A stretch of DNA of 64,000 bases. Origin: Mesorhizobium ventifaucium. GTDB lineage: Bacteria > Pseudomonadota > Alphaproteobacteria > Rhizobiales > Rhizobiaceae. The position numbers were made by a program, and so were the translations under genes. The stretch spans positions 107,025 through 171,024 of the forward strand of contig NZ_CAKXZS010000009.1 in NCBI RefSeq assembly GCF_935822925.1, in the 5' to 3' direction. Position 1 is the stretch's first letter, and the number at the start of each line of letters is the position of its first letter. A model generated the notes under the pieces. That model searched no databases and had not been told where the DNA came from. It worked only from the letters and a program-made list of their open reading frames with translations. Below are positions 50,299-60,228 of this stretch, piece by piece.

Positions 50299-50561
50299 GC
50301 GGCATTCTCCTGGTCGCGTCTCAGCGCGGTTTCGAGTTCGGCGAAGTCGATGGCGACCAATTGGCTGGTCTGGCTTTTCACCGTCCTTGCCGGCAGATGG
50401 ATGAAAGTGGCGACACGGCGCCAGGCAAGCCACGAAATGCCGTCGACAAGCTCCTCATCGTGGTCGATGTCGTAGTCGCCGGCCGGCAATTGTCCTTCCA
50501 GGCCGCCAATCATGAAGGGTGCCTCGAAATGCGCGATGGAATGGGTAGTTCGGCCAGACAT
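50295..50561 (-). CDS. Small hypothetical protein, first of a coupled pair
   Basis: This is an 88-residue protein: THSIAHFEAPFMIGGLEGQL, then PAGDYDIDHDEELVDGISWL, AWRRVATFIHLPARTVKSQT. The sequence is compact and mostly polar with no signal, membrane segment or known motif. The ATG at 50561 has GAGG upstream. It overlaps the next small gene by ATGA, so the two probably act together. I do not recognise the family. Confidence 0.65.
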   Translation of the reverse strand: MSGRTTHSIAHFEAPFMIGGLEGQLPAGDYDIDHDEELVDGISWLAWRRVATFIHLPARTVKSQTSQLVAIDFAELETALRRDQENAA

Positions 50562-50951
50562 TCTCGTGCCTCGAAGTGTCGTCCCGGCGTGGATCCGATA
50601 GGGTGGTGGCCGCTTCGCGGCACCGGGACTTAAGGGTCGTGCGTCCCGTATCGGCCATTTGGGTGTCGGCAATTTGGGTATCGGCGATCTGGAATGAGTT
50701 TGGCGGGTCGAGAACTTCTGACGCCGCGAGATGCCAAGCTTGGCCCAAAAAACGATCTCAATTCATTAATCCAAAATTGTGGTTTATTCAAGAAAATTCC
50801 CGCCTGGTGCTGATCTTTTCGTAAAATTACTTTTCTATGGCTATTTATAAAATGGTGATACGGTCCAGACACTTCACAAGAATTGTTTTCGCTTGTGCCG
50901 GGAAAAGTTCGTCCCGGCACTGATTCTTATTTAGATCTGAAAGGAATAGCC
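50562..50951. other. Non-coding gap, about 390 bp, AT-richer than average
   Basis: It holds a short direct repeat of about 15 bp (TCGGCCATTTGGGTG, TCGGCAATTTGGGTA, TCGGCGATCTGG) at roughly 50656-50693 and a clearly AT-rich stretch at 50750-50880. The latter should include the promoter for the small gene at 50952. No gene is supported. Confidence 0.5.
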
Positions 50952-51146
50952 ATGGTTCCCGTGAAAACACCGGATGGTTCGGCCGTAACAATCAAGCCGA
51001 TTGTCAAGCAGGTCGGCGGGCCTGCGAAAGTCATGTCGGCACGGCTGACGATACGAAGTGACGAGGCAGCACGGCGCAAGATCGCCGATACCGACGGCAC
51101 GCTGCGGCGGGCCAGACAGGTTGCGGAGACCAACCGCCTGATCTGA
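50952..51146 (+). CDS. Very small hypothetical protein
   Basis: This is a 64-residue basic protein (MVPVKTPDGSAVTIKPIVKQ, SARLTIRSDEAARRKIADTD, then RRARQVAETNRLI) with no hydrophobic segment or known motif. It is supported by AAAGGA before the ATG, an AT-rich upstream region and regular codon use. It could be a DNA- or RNA-associated peptide, but nothing in the sequence proves this. Confidence 0.5.
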   Translation: MVPVKTPDGSAVTIKPIVKQVGGPAKVMSARLTIRSDEAARRKIADTDGTLRRARQVAETNRLI

Positions 51147-51341
51147 CATGGCCGGGCCATGAACCCAGGATTTCCGGTAAGCTGGCCTGCGAACCCTTGA
51201 ACCTGCCGCGCCGATGGCCTAGATCGCGGCAGGCGGACAAAACACGGCAGGTTTCCCATCAACAGAGATCCGAGAAGACCGGCAGGCGCGGGCGCCAATT
51301 TCGGCTCAGGCGGACAGCCGCCTCTGGGGCTGGACCAGCGC

Positions 51342-52976
51342 GTGCAGCAGGCGCTGCAATTGCATCAGGCTGGACGCCGGCAAGAGGCCGAGATGCTCTA
51401 CCGGCAGGTGCTAGCGCAAAAGGCCAATCATGCGGCGGCAGCACATTTCCTCGGTTTGCTGCTGCACCAGACCGGGCGCAGCGCCGAAGGACTTGATCTC
51501 CTCGAACAGTCGGTGCGCCTGCAACCCAAGAATCCAGATTTCCTCAACAATCTCGGCACCGTGATGCGCGACCTCGGCCGTGTCGGTGCAGCCGTCGATT
51601 TCTTCCGTGGCGCGGTGGCAATCCGGCCGGACCAACTCGCGGCGCGCGACAATCTCGGCTCCTCGCTGAAGCAACTCGGCCAGTTCGAGGGCGCGGAGGA
51701 GATTTATCGCGGCACCATCGGTCGCAACCCGTTCCATGTCCGCGCCCGCATCGGGCTTGCCGAAACGCTGCAGGAGGCTGGGCGGCTGGAGGAGGCGCTT
51801 GCCGTTTTCCGCGAAGCATTGGCAATTCGGCCGAAGGACGCCGACCTGCTGCACGGTCTGGGCGTCGGGCTGATGGAGAAGGGCAGCCTCGGAGAGGCGG
51901 CGGAGCATTTCCGGCAGGCGCTGGCGGTCGATCCCGGCATGGCCAGGGCCTGGCTGATGCTCACCCAGGTGAAGCGCCAGCAGGAGCGCGACGCCGAGCT
52001 TGCCGGGATGGAGGCGCAGCACGCCAAGGCGCCGGAAGGCAGCCTGGCGCGCATGCAGCTTTCCTTCGGCCTCGGCAAGGCCAATGACGACCTGAAGGAT
52101 TATGGCCGAGCCTTCGATTATTTCGCCGAAGGCAATGCGATCCGCCGCACGGGCATCGATTACGATGCGGTCAAGACACGCGCCGAATTCGAGGCGATGA
52201 AGGCGGTGTTCGACAAGCCCTTCTTCGACAAGCACAGACCGAGCGGGATCGCCGACGACACGCCGATCTTTGTCGTCGGCATGCCGCGCTCCGGCACCAC
52301 GCTGGTCGAGCAGATCATCGCCAGCCATCCGCAGGTCTATGGCGCCGGTGAGCTCGGCATATTGAAGACGGCGGTCGGCAAGCAGTTTCCGCCTGCTATG
52401 AAGGGCGGCTTTCCCTGGGGCATCGCCGACATGCCCGACAAGGCGTTTGCCGAGGCGGGCCAGGCCTATCTAGACCTGCTGCACGCCCGCTATCCGGGTT
52501 TCCGGCATGTCACCGACAAGATGCCCGGCAACTTCCTGCTGATCGGCTTCATCCATCTGATGCTGCCCAAGGCCAGGATCATCCATTGCGCGCGCGACGC
52601 GGCGGCGACCTGCCTGTCGATCTACAAGGTGCATTTCCGCGGCGACAGCCACCGCTACGGCTACGACCTCGGCGAACTCGCCGATTTCCACAATCTCTAC
52701 ACCGACATCATGGCGCATTGGCGCACCGTTCTGCCTGACGTCGTGCATGATGTGCGCTACGAGGATTTCGTCGCCGACCAGGAAGGGCAGACGCGGGCGC
52801 TGATCGCCTATCTCGGCCTGCCATGGGACGATGCAGTGCTGTCGTTCCACGAGACCGACCGGCCGGTGCGCACGGCGTCGGCGGCGCAGGTGCGCCAGCC
52901 GATGTACCAGGGCTCGGTCGATCTGTGGAAACGCTATGGCGACCGGCTCAAGCCACTGCTCGACCGGCTGGCATAA
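51342..52976 (+). CDS. TPR-repeat protein fused to a sulfotransferase domain
   Basis: This is a 544-residue protein. The N-terminal half has about six TPR repeats (for example PKNPDFLNNLGTVMRDLGRV and PDQLAARDNLGSSLKQLGQF). The C-terminal half is a PAPS-dependent sulfotransferase: the 5'-phosphosulfate loop VVGMPRSGTTLVEQIIASHP near residue 310, HVTDKMPGNFLLIGFIHLML, and the 3'-phosphate region IIHCARDAAATCLSIY. Such fusions sulfate proteins or glycans; the target is unknown. The start is uncertain: GTG at 51342 is the first good candidate, but the frame is open further upstream without an ATG. Confidence 0.88.
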   Translation: MQQALQLHQAGRRQEAEMLYRQVLAQKANHAAAAHFLGLLLHQTGRSAEGLDLLEQSVRLQPKNPDFLNNLGTVMRDLGRVGAAVDFFRGAVAIRPDQLAARDNLGSSLKQLGQFEGAEEIYRGTIGRNPFHVRARIGLAETLQEAGRLEEALAVFREALAIRPKDADLLHGLGVGLMEKGSLGEAAEHFRQALAVDPGMARAWLMLTQVKRQQERDAELAGMEAQHAKAPEGSLARMQLSFGLGKANDDLKDYGRAFDYFAEGNAIRRTGIDYDAVKTRAEFEAMKAVFDKPFFDKHRPSGIADDTPIFVVGMPRSGTTLVEQIIASHPQVYGAGELGILKTAVGKQFPPAMKGGFPWGIADMPDKAFAEAGQAYLDLLHARYPGFRHVTDKMPGNFLLIGFIHLMLPKARIIHCARDAAATCLSIYKVHFRGDSHRYGYDLGELADFHNLYTDIMAHWRTVLPDVVHDVRYEDFVADQEGQTRALIAYLGLPWDDAVLSFHETDRPVRTASAAQVRQPMYQGSVDLWKRYGDRLKPLLDRLA

Positions 52977-52983
52977 TGCTGGC

Positions 52984-53337
52984 CTATAGCTCGACGAACG
53001 GCTGAAAGCCGCCGAAGATCATGCGCTTGCCGTCGAACGGCATCGCCGACCAGTCGGATTTCAAGCGTGGGTCGGCCATCACCTTGGCCATGACCGCCTC
53101 GCGGCTCTGCCGCGATTCATAGACGGCCCATGAGAAGACGACGACTTCGTCGTCCTTGGCCTGCACGGCGCGTGGGAACGAGGTGACCTCGCCATAGGGG
53201 ACGTCGTCGCCTATGCATTCGACAAAGGCGAGCGCACCATGCTCCTTCCAGACGGCGCCGGCTGTTTCGGCCAGCTCCTTGTAGGCGTCGAGATTTGCCT
53301 TGGGCACGGCAAGTACGAAACCATCGACATAGGACAT
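52984..53337 (-). CDS. DUF1428 family protein
   Basis: This 117-residue protein has a ferredoxin-like alpha/beta outline. Family signs are YVDGFVLAVPKANLDAYKEL, ECIGDDVPYGEVTSFPRAVQ, VVFSWAVYESRQSREAVMAK and the terminal KRMIFGGFQPFVEL. The family has an unknown function, resembling dimeric alpha-beta barrels. AAGGAG precedes the ATG. It converges with the sulfotransferase gene 7 bp away, and a palindromic element lies upstream of its start. Confidence 0.9.
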   Translation of the reverse strand: MSYVDGFVLAVPKANLDAYKELAETAGAVWKEHGALAFVECIGDDVPYGEVTSFPRAVQAKDDEVVVFSWAVYESRQSREAVMAKVMADPRLKSDWSAMPFDGKRMIFGGFQPFVEL

Positions 53338-53367
53338 TTTGTTTCTCCTTGGGTTGACTTACCTTTC

Positions 53368-53512
53368 CTTCTCCCCTTGTGGGAGAAGGTGGATTGGCGC
53401 GCAGCGCCAAGACGGTTGAGGGGTGTTGGACGGAGTGCCGTCGGTGCTAAGCTGGAACACCCCTCATCCGACCGCGCTTCGCGCGGCCACCTTCTCCCAC
53501 AAGGGGAGAAGG
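53368..53512. repeat. Palindromic interspersed element (RIME-like), copy 3
   Basis: CTTCTCCCCTTGTGGGAGAA opens and CTTCTCCCACAAGGGGAGAA closes the element; GGCGCGCAGCGCC and CGCGCTTCGCGCGG lie inside. It sits between the VOC-protein gene (3' end, 10 bp away) and the DUF1428 gene (5' side), so both same-strand genes may be separated by an RNA hairpin. Confidence 0.9.
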
Positions 53513-53522
53513 AAAGAAGGCG

Positions 53523-53951
53523 CTAGGCGGCCTTCACGGGCGCGTTCATTGCCCACTCGACACCGAACGGATCGCGCATGTTACCCCAGCGATCACCCCA
53601 GAACATCACTTGCAACGGCATCACTTCCTCGCAACCGGCATCGATGGCGCGCTGCCACCAGGCGTCGATGTCGTCGCTGCCGAGATGCAGCTGCATGGTG
53701 AAGCCCTGCGGCTTCACCGGGGCCATTCCGTGCTCGGGATAGAAGTCGGAAATCATCAGCGTCGAACCGTTGATGCGGAGATGGATGTGCATCGTCCGGC
53801 CCTGCTCGTCCGGCGGGTAGAAGAAGACCTGCTCGGCGCCGAAGGCCTTCTGATAGAATTCCGAAGCCTTGAAGGCGCCGTCCAGCTGAAGGTAGGGCGT
53901 CAATCCGCCGAGGACTTTCGCTTTAGGCTGGGTTTGGGGTTGGTCGTTCAT
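53523..53951 (-). CDS. VOC family protein (PhnB/glyoxalase-like)
   Basis: This is a 142-residue vicinal-oxygen-chelate fold protein. It contains GGLTPYLQLDGAFKASEFYQ, KAFGAEQVFFYPPDEQGRTM, HIHLRINGSTLMISDFYPEH and WGDRWGNMRDPFGVEWAMN. The PhnB-like group often has unknown substrates. GGAG precedes the ATG at 53951. The next palindromic repeat begins 11 bp after the stop. Confidence 0.88.
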   Translation of the reverse strand: MNDQPQTQPKAKVLGGLTPYLQLDGAFKASEFYQKAFGAEQVFFYPPDEQGRTMHIHLRINGSTLMISDFYPEHGMAPVKPQGFTMQLHLGSDDIDAWWQRAIDAGCEEVMPLQVMFWGDRWGNMRDPFGVEWAMNAPVKAA

Positions 53952-54149
53952 CTTTTGCTCCTCTCTGCGTTTGGTTTGATCTTGCGGACCACAGGACGAA
54001 CGAAGCGGCGGCGATCCTACACGTCAGATGCATTTTTTTATGCCGAGACCAGATGCGACGGGCCGTCGGCGGTTGGAGTGACCCTAGGCGACGCGCAAGG
54101 CTTATCACGGCGCCGTTGCGACCGGTTGGTCTCTTCATCTTGCGTCGGA

Positions 54150-54335
54150 TCATCTTGCCTCAGACAAGGAGATTGCAATCCGGCGGCTGTTTTGCGCGTC
54201 GACGACGATCTCCGGCCAGCCGATGTCCTTGCGCAGTTCGATCGGCAATGAAAGCAGGGCGCGCTCGCTGCGGTAACGGGCGCGAGCCGCCGAGTAACGG
54301 GTCGCGATGCGACCAACGGACGACAGAATAGACAT
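54150..54335 (-). CDS. DUF1127 small protein
   Basis: This 61-residue Arg-rich protein belongs to the DUF1127 (YjiS-like) family common in alphaproteobacteria: RIATRYSAARARYRSERALL then LPIELRKDIGWPEI. Related small proteins bind RNA or RNA-binding partners in stress and phosphate responses. GGAGAG precedes the ATG at 54335. It is monocistronic. Confidence 0.8.
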   Translation of the reverse strand: MSILSSVGRIATRYSAARARYRSERALLSLPIELRKDIGWPEIVVDAQNSRRIAISLSEAR

Positions 54336-54469
54336 GTTGCTCTCTCCTCGATTGGCGCCGGCATCACCGTGTCGGCATCCCAAGGACGTGGCGCGCGACC
54401 ATGATCCGACAGAGCGTCGGAATTTCTTGTCGTCAGATCGGTATCGGCCCGTGCAAAGGCGTATGTGGT

Positions 54470-54859
54470 TCAGCTGACCGCCGCAGCTAGCGCAGTGTCG
54501 TAATATTCCACCACCTCGACGGCCAAGCCGTCGCGTATTGTCCAGAAATCGGCGACGGGCATCACGAACTCGTCGCCGGTCGTGCGACGTGTCATGTGGT
54601 ACTCGACCTGGGCGGCAACCTTGTCGCCGCCATCGATGATCTCGACTGGGATGACGCGCCGGTATTCGAAGTCCTCATTCAAGTCCAACAGGCGCGCAAG
54701 GAATTCCTGCTTGCCGCGAACGCTGCCGGCGCGACGCGACTGCCGCGGATCGGCGATCCAACGAAACACGACATCATCGGCGCAATGCGCCAGTGCGCCC
54801 TCGATGTCGCGATCTGCATAGGCTCGGTAGAAGTTGATAACGAGGTCTACCGCACGCAT
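54470..54859 (-). CDS. SnoaL/NTF2-like protein
   Basis: This is a 129-residue NTF2-fold protein: VDLVINFYRAYADRDIEGAL, AHCADDVVFRWIADP, GKQEFLARLLDLNEDFEYRR and DFWTIRDGLAVEVVEYYDTA. The fold has a hydrophobic pocket used for isomerase, dehydratase or binding roles; no specific activity can be named. A purine-rich region (GGGAGGGATAGGAT) precedes the ATG. It is unrelated in detail to the SnoaL-like genes at 27971 and 40634. Confidence 0.85.
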   Translation of the reverse strand: MRAVDLVINFYRAYADRDIEGALAHCADDVVFRWIADPRQSRRAGSVRGKQEFLARLLDLNEDFEYRRVIPVEIIDGGDKVAAQVEYHMTRRTTGDEFVMPVADFWTIRDGLAVEVVEYYDTALAAAVS

Positions 54860-54994
54860 ATCCTATCCCTCCCTAAGCTCTACCGCGGCAGGATGCGCAT
54901 TTTTAGGTCGATGGAAAAGCTTTCTTCCGTGGTCAACACGGCGTCAGGGACGACAGTACTTCAAAATGTCGGCCCGGCAGACGCATTGTTTTCC

Positions 54995-56527
<1,533 letters not shown>

Positions 56528-56538
56528 GTTGGTTTCTC

Positions 56539-56745
56539 TGGTCTGCCCGGAGGGAGGTTCCGGTTGGATGCACTTTGACGGTGCGCAGGCTGGCCATCAG
56601 GCTCGGCGTTGCAGCACCACGAAGGGCAGACCAAGAAAATCGAAGCGGGAGAACCCGGGACCGTCTCTGGTCAGCCCTGCAAGCAAGCTCGCAGGGCGGA
56701 GACGGGGCCGCGCTGACGGTGGTGGTCGATTTGCACGCAGCCCTC
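56539..56745 (-). promoter_or_regulatory. Structured leader (probable attenuator) of the ABC-F gene
   Basis: Read in the ABC-F direction this leader has four parts. (1) AAAGGAGGG and a 21-codon ORF (56736-56671). (2) A nested hairpin over its end: outer stem CCGTCTC/GAGACGG (56705-56699 with 56667-56661), inner stem GCCCTGC/GCAGGGC (56697-56691 with 56680-56674). (3) A possible rival stem, ACCGTC in the ORF with GACGGT of the outer stem. (4) A long-range pair TTGGTCTGCCC (about 56634-56624) with GGGCAGACCA (56548-56539), which ends 12 bases before the ABC-F start codon. The set fits translation-coupled attenuation. Confidence 0.6.
56671..56736 (-). CDS. Leader peptide upstream of the ABC-F gene
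   Basis: A 21-codon ORF with GTG start at 56736 encodes VQIDHHRQRGPVSALRACLQ plus G, then TGA. AAAGGAGGG lies 5-6 bases before the GTG, one of the strongest ribosome sites in the window. The ORF overlaps the 5' arm and loop of the nested hairpin, so a ribosome on it would melt that structure. It is too short for ordinary gene finding. The His-His-Arg-Gln-Arg run near the start and the overlap point to a regulatory, possibly stalling, peptide. Translation is not proven. Confidence 0.55.
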   Translation of the reverse strand: MQIDHHRQRGPVSALRACLQG

Positions 56746-56817
56746 CTTTCAAGACGTTTGGGTTGTAGAAACTGGCTACACCAAAGGTAGGGCCGGTGGC
56801 AAGGGTGGGCACTTTCC

Positions 56818-56959
56818 TTCTCCCCTTGTGGGAGAAGGTGGATCGGCGCGCAGAGCCGAGACGGTGAGGGTGCTGGACAGTGCACCGCCTTTGCCAAGCT
56901 GGAACACCCCTGATCCGACCGAGCTTCGCTCGGCCACCTTCTCCCACAAGGGGAGAAGG
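56818..56959. repeat. Palindromic interspersed element (RIME-like), copy 4
   Basis: Same terminal arms as copies 1 and 3 (CTTCTCCCCTTGTGGGAGAA; inverse at the other end), core AGCTGGAACACCCCTGATCC and sub-palindromes GGCGCGCAGAGCC and CGAGCTTCGCTCGG. It lies directly beyond the uvrB stop codon (8 bp) and upstream of the ABC-F leader. Confidence 0.9.
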
Positions 56960-56967
56960 AAAGCTCC

Positions 56968-59900
56968 CTACCGTCCCGGCCTCCCGGTCTTGCCGGGACG
57001 GCGCTTTTCGCGGCGAGCATCGGCTGGGTCTTCGTAGGAGCCGATGCCCGCACGTTGGCGCTTGACCGGCTTGTCGCCGTCAACCGGTTTTTCCGTCCGC
57101 CGCACGGTCATCTCGTCGAGCGAGTTCTTCTTGAACAGCGGCTTGGTCGGCTCTCCGGGAATACCGAAATCGGAGCCGTGCGCCTCTTCGGCCGACTGTT
57201 TCTTGAACAGCGAGCGCGACACCGCGCCGGCGGGCGTCGGCATGTCGGTGCCCGGGCCCATGGCGTCGAGCGAGGGTTTTGCGAAGAGCGGCTTCTTGAC
57301 CGGCACGGCGCCGTCGGCGCCCATCTCGTCGAGCGCGGGTTTGCGAAACAGACTCTTGCCGTCGTCGTCGACCGTGCGGTGGATGGCGCGGCCCTTGTTG
57401 TGCTTGCCCTTTTCGCGGCCCGAAACCGGGCTTTCCATATCGGCATATTTGGCCAGCGGATCGTCGGAGATGGACAGTTCCATCTCGCGCAGCCGCTTGA
57501 TCTCGTCGCGGATGCGGGCCGCCTTCTCGAAATCGAGATTGGCGGCGGCATCGCGCATCTGCTTGTCCATCGCGTCGAGATGGGCTTTCAGATTGTTGCC
57601 CATCATCGCGCCGGCGCTGTCGGTGAACTGCGAGATGTCGGCGCGGACATGATCCTTCTCGTAGACCGAGTCGAGGATGTCGGAGATGCGCGACTTGACC
57701 GATTCCGGGGTGATGCCGTTGGCCGCGTTCCACTCCATCTGCTTTTCGCGACGGCGGTTGGTCTCGGCCATCGCCCGCTCCATCGAGCCTGTGATCTGGT
57801 CGGCGTAGAGGATGACCTTGCCGTCCACATTTCGGGCGGCGCGGCCGATGGTCTGGATCAGCGAGGTTTCGGAGCGCAAAAAACCCTCCTTGTCGGCATC
57901 GAGAATGGCGACGAAGCCGCATTCGGGGATGTCGAGGCCTTCGCGCAAAAGGTTGATGCCGACCAGCACGTCGAAGGCGCCGAGGCGCAGGTCGCGCAGG
58001 ATCTCGATGCGCTCCAGCGTGTCGATGTCGGAGTGCATGTAGCGGACGCGAATGCCCTGCTCGTGCAGATATTCGGTCAGGTCCTCGGCCATGCGCTTGG
58101 TCAGCACGGTGACCAGCGTGCGGTAGCCGGCCCTGGTTGTTTCGCGGATTTCGCCGACGACATCGTCGACCTGGGTCTTGGCCGGGCGCACCTCGACCGG
58201 CGGGTCGATCAGGCCGGTCGGGCGGATGACCTGCTCGGCAAAGACGCCACCGGACTGCTCCATCTCCCAGACGCCGGGCGTCGCCGAAACCGCGACCGAA
58301 AGCGGGCGCATCGCGTCCCATTCCTCGAAGCGCAGCGGCCGGTTGTCCATGCAGGACGGCAGACGGAAACCGTACTCGGCCAGTGTCGCCTTGCGGCGAA
58401 AGTCGCCGCGATACATGCCGCCGATCTGCGGCACGGTAACATGGCTTTCGTCGATGAAGACCAGCGCGTTGTCGGGGATGTACTCGAACAGGGTCGGCGG
58501 CGGATCGCCCGGCTGGCGGCCGGTGAGATAGCGCGAATAGTTCTCGATGCCGGCGCAGGAGCCGGTCGCCTCAAGCATCTCGAGGTCGAAGCGGGTGCGC
58601 TGCTCCAGCCGCTGCGCTTCCAGCAACCGGCCGGCCCGTTCGAGTTCGACCAGCCGCTGCTTGAGCTCTTCCTTGATCGACTTGATGGCCTGGTTCAATG
58701 TCGGGCGTGGCGTCACATAGTGCGAATTGGCGTAGATCTTGACGCTCTTCAGCTCGCCGGTCTTCTGGCCGGTGAGCGGGTCGAATTCGGTGATCGCCTC
58801 GATCTCGTCGCCGAACAGCGAGATGCGCCAGGCGCGGTCCTCAAGGTGAGCCGGAAAAATCTCGATCGTGTCGCCGCGCACGCGGAACGAGCCGCGGACG
58901 AAGTTGATGTCCTGCCGCTTGTACTGCTGGGCGACGAGATCGGCGAGCAGCGCGCGCTGGTCGAGCCGGTCGCCGATCTGCATCTGGAAGGTCATCGCCG
59001 TGTAGGTCTCGACAGAGCCGATACCGTAGATGCAGGACACCGAGGCGACGATGATGACGTCGTCGCGCTCCAGCAGCGAGCGCGTCGCCGAATGGCGCAT
59101 TCGATCGATCTGCTCGTTGATCGAGGATTCCTTCTCGATGAAGGTGTCGGTGCGCGGGACGTAGGCTTCCGGCTGGTAGTAGTCGTAATAGGAGACGAAA
59201 TACTCGACGGCGTTTTCCGGGAAGAATTTCTTGAATTCGGAATAAAGTTGTGCGGCCAGCGTCTTGTTGGGGGCGAGGATCAAAGCAGGGCGCTGCGTCT
59301 CCTCGATCACCTTGGCCATGGTGAAGGTTTTTCCCGAGCCGGTGACGCCGAGGAGCACCTGGGTGCGGTCGTTGTCGTTGACGCCTTCGACAAGGTCCTT
59401 GATCGCTGTCGGCTGGTCGCCGGCCGGCTCGAAATCCGACACCATCTTGATGGCGATGCCGCCTTCGGATTTTTCCGGGCGGGCCGGGCGATGCGGCGTC
59501 CACAGCACGCCGTCCTTGTGCAGCGGGTTGCCGGATTCGATCAGCGCCGACAGCGCCGCCACGGTGGCGGTGACGCCGCCAGAGGCCATGGTCTCGGCTT
59601 CCTCCAGCGAAACATCGAGGCCGGCGACCGGGTTGAGGCCGGCCGCGGTGCGCTCCCGTGCCGAAGCCGCGCCACCCATCGAGGTGCCGCGTGCCGTGCG
59701 GCCGGGGGAAGAGGAACGTTCGGGGATTTTCTTTTGCTTGGCTGCTTCCCTCCCCCTTGAGGGGAGGGTGGCGGCGGAGCCGCCGGGTGGGGTCGGTGCG
59801 GCAGCGCTCGGCGTGCCCTTGCGTCCCGCGCTGCCTCCGGCGACCCCCTCTGTCGCCTTTGGCGACATCTCCCCCTCAAGGGGGGAAATTTGGCGCCCTT

Positions 59901-60117
59901 CCTTTTCGGCTTCCAGCTCGATCTGCTCGGCCCAATCGGCGATCGAGCCGGCCAGCGGCTTGCCTGAGAATTCAGCCTGCGGCGCTTCGGCAAAACCGCC
60001 CTTATGCAGCGGCTCCGACGCATCGAGGAAATCGGTCAGCGGGCTGCGCCGCTTGGGCGGCGAAGCGCGATCGTCACGCGCCGGCGGCGGCGTCTTTTTG
60101 TCAGGAAGTTTGGCCAT
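56968..60117 (-). CDS. uvrB: Excinuclease ABC subunit B with long N- and C-terminal extensions
   Basis: This 1049-residue protein (E. coli UvrB is 673) verifies DNA damage with UvrA and recruits UvrC. The catalytic core starts near residue 225. Walker A is [13 protein letters not shown] (about 257), the damage-probing hairpin is [20 protein letters not shown], and helicase motifs are FIDESHVT and [12 protein letters not shown]. The UVR domain (about 843-880) is [20 protein letters not shown]. The N-terminal extension contains a palindromic repeat read in frame (59745-59889). The C-terminal tail (885-1049) has four LF-x-K motifs. The ATG at 60117 is the first with conserved-looking coding sequence; a frame from 60186 adds 23 doubtful residues. 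Confidence 0.96.
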   Translation of the reverse strand: MAKLPDKKTPPPARDDRASPPKRRSPLTDFLDASEPLHKGGFAEAPQAEFSGKPLAGSIADWAEQIELEAEKEGRQISPLEGEMSPKATEGVAGGSAGRKGTPSAAAPTPPGGSAATLPSRGREAAKQKKIPERSSSPGRTARGTSMGGAASARERTAAGLNPVAGLDVSLEEAETMASGGVTATVAALSALIESGNPLHKDGVLWTPHRPARPEKSEGGIAIKMVSDFEPAGDQPTAIKDLVEGVNDNDRTQVLLGVTGSGKTFTMAKVIEETQRPALILAPNKTLAAQLYSEFKKFFPENAVEYFVSYYDYYQPEAYVPRTDTFIEKESSINEQIDRMRHSATRSLLERDDVIIVASVSCIYGIGSVETYTAMTFQMQIGDRLDQRALLADLVAQQYKRQDINFVRGSFRVRGDTIEIFPAHLEDRAWRISLFGDEIEAITEFDPLTGQKTGELKSVKIYANSHYVTPRPTLNQAIKSIKEELKQRLVELERAGRLLEAQRLEQRTRFDLEMLEATGSCAGIENYSRYLTGRQPGDPPPTLFEYIPDNALVFIDESHVTVPQIGGMYRGDFRRKATLAEYGFRLPSCMDNRPLRFEEWDAMRPLSVAVSATPGVWEMEQSGGVFAEQVIRPTGLIDPPVEVRPAKTQVDDVVGEIRETTRAGYRTLVTVLTKRMAEDLTEYLHEQGIRVRYMHSDIDTLERIEILRDLRLGAFDVLVGINLLREGLDIPECGFVAILDADKEGFLRSETSLIQTIGRAARNVDGKVILYADQITGSMERAMAETNRRREKQMEWNAANGITPESVKSRISDILDSVYEKDHVRADISQFTDSAGAMMGNNLKAHLDAMDKQMRDAAANLDFEKAARIRDEIKRLREMELSISDDPLAKYADMESPVSGREKGKHNKGRAIHRTVDDDGKSLFRKPALDEMGADGAVPVKKPLFAKPSLDAMGPGTDMPTPAGAVSRSLFKKQSAEEAHGSDFGIPGEPTKPLFKKNSLDEMTVRRTEKPVDGDKPVKRQRAGIGSYEDPADARREKRRPGKTGRPGR
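59745..59889. repeat. Palindromic repeat inserted in the uvrB coding sequence
   Basis: CTTCCCTCCCCCTTGAGGGG and its counterpart ATCTCCCCCTCAAGGGGGGA bound a 145-bp palindromic element with GGCGGCGGAGCCGCC inside. It resembles the intergenic RIME-like elements in size and design but has its own sequence. In uvrB it is translated, adding about 48 residues ([20 protein letters not shown] and [16 protein letters not shown]). Confidence 0.85.
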
Positions 60118-60228
60118 GCCCCAAATATGGGAGGTATCGGCCAAAATGGAAAGAGCGGAGTGGCGCGCGGTGCGAGACGAAACCAAGCTGCTGACACAAG
60201 GGTGTCAGGAGCGATGTCGAACGCGCCC

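Noticed and set aside
57055..59760. 901-codon plus-strand open frame opposite uvrB
   Set aside because: It is an antisense shadow caused by high GC and few stops; the minus strand carries the complete UvrB motif set.
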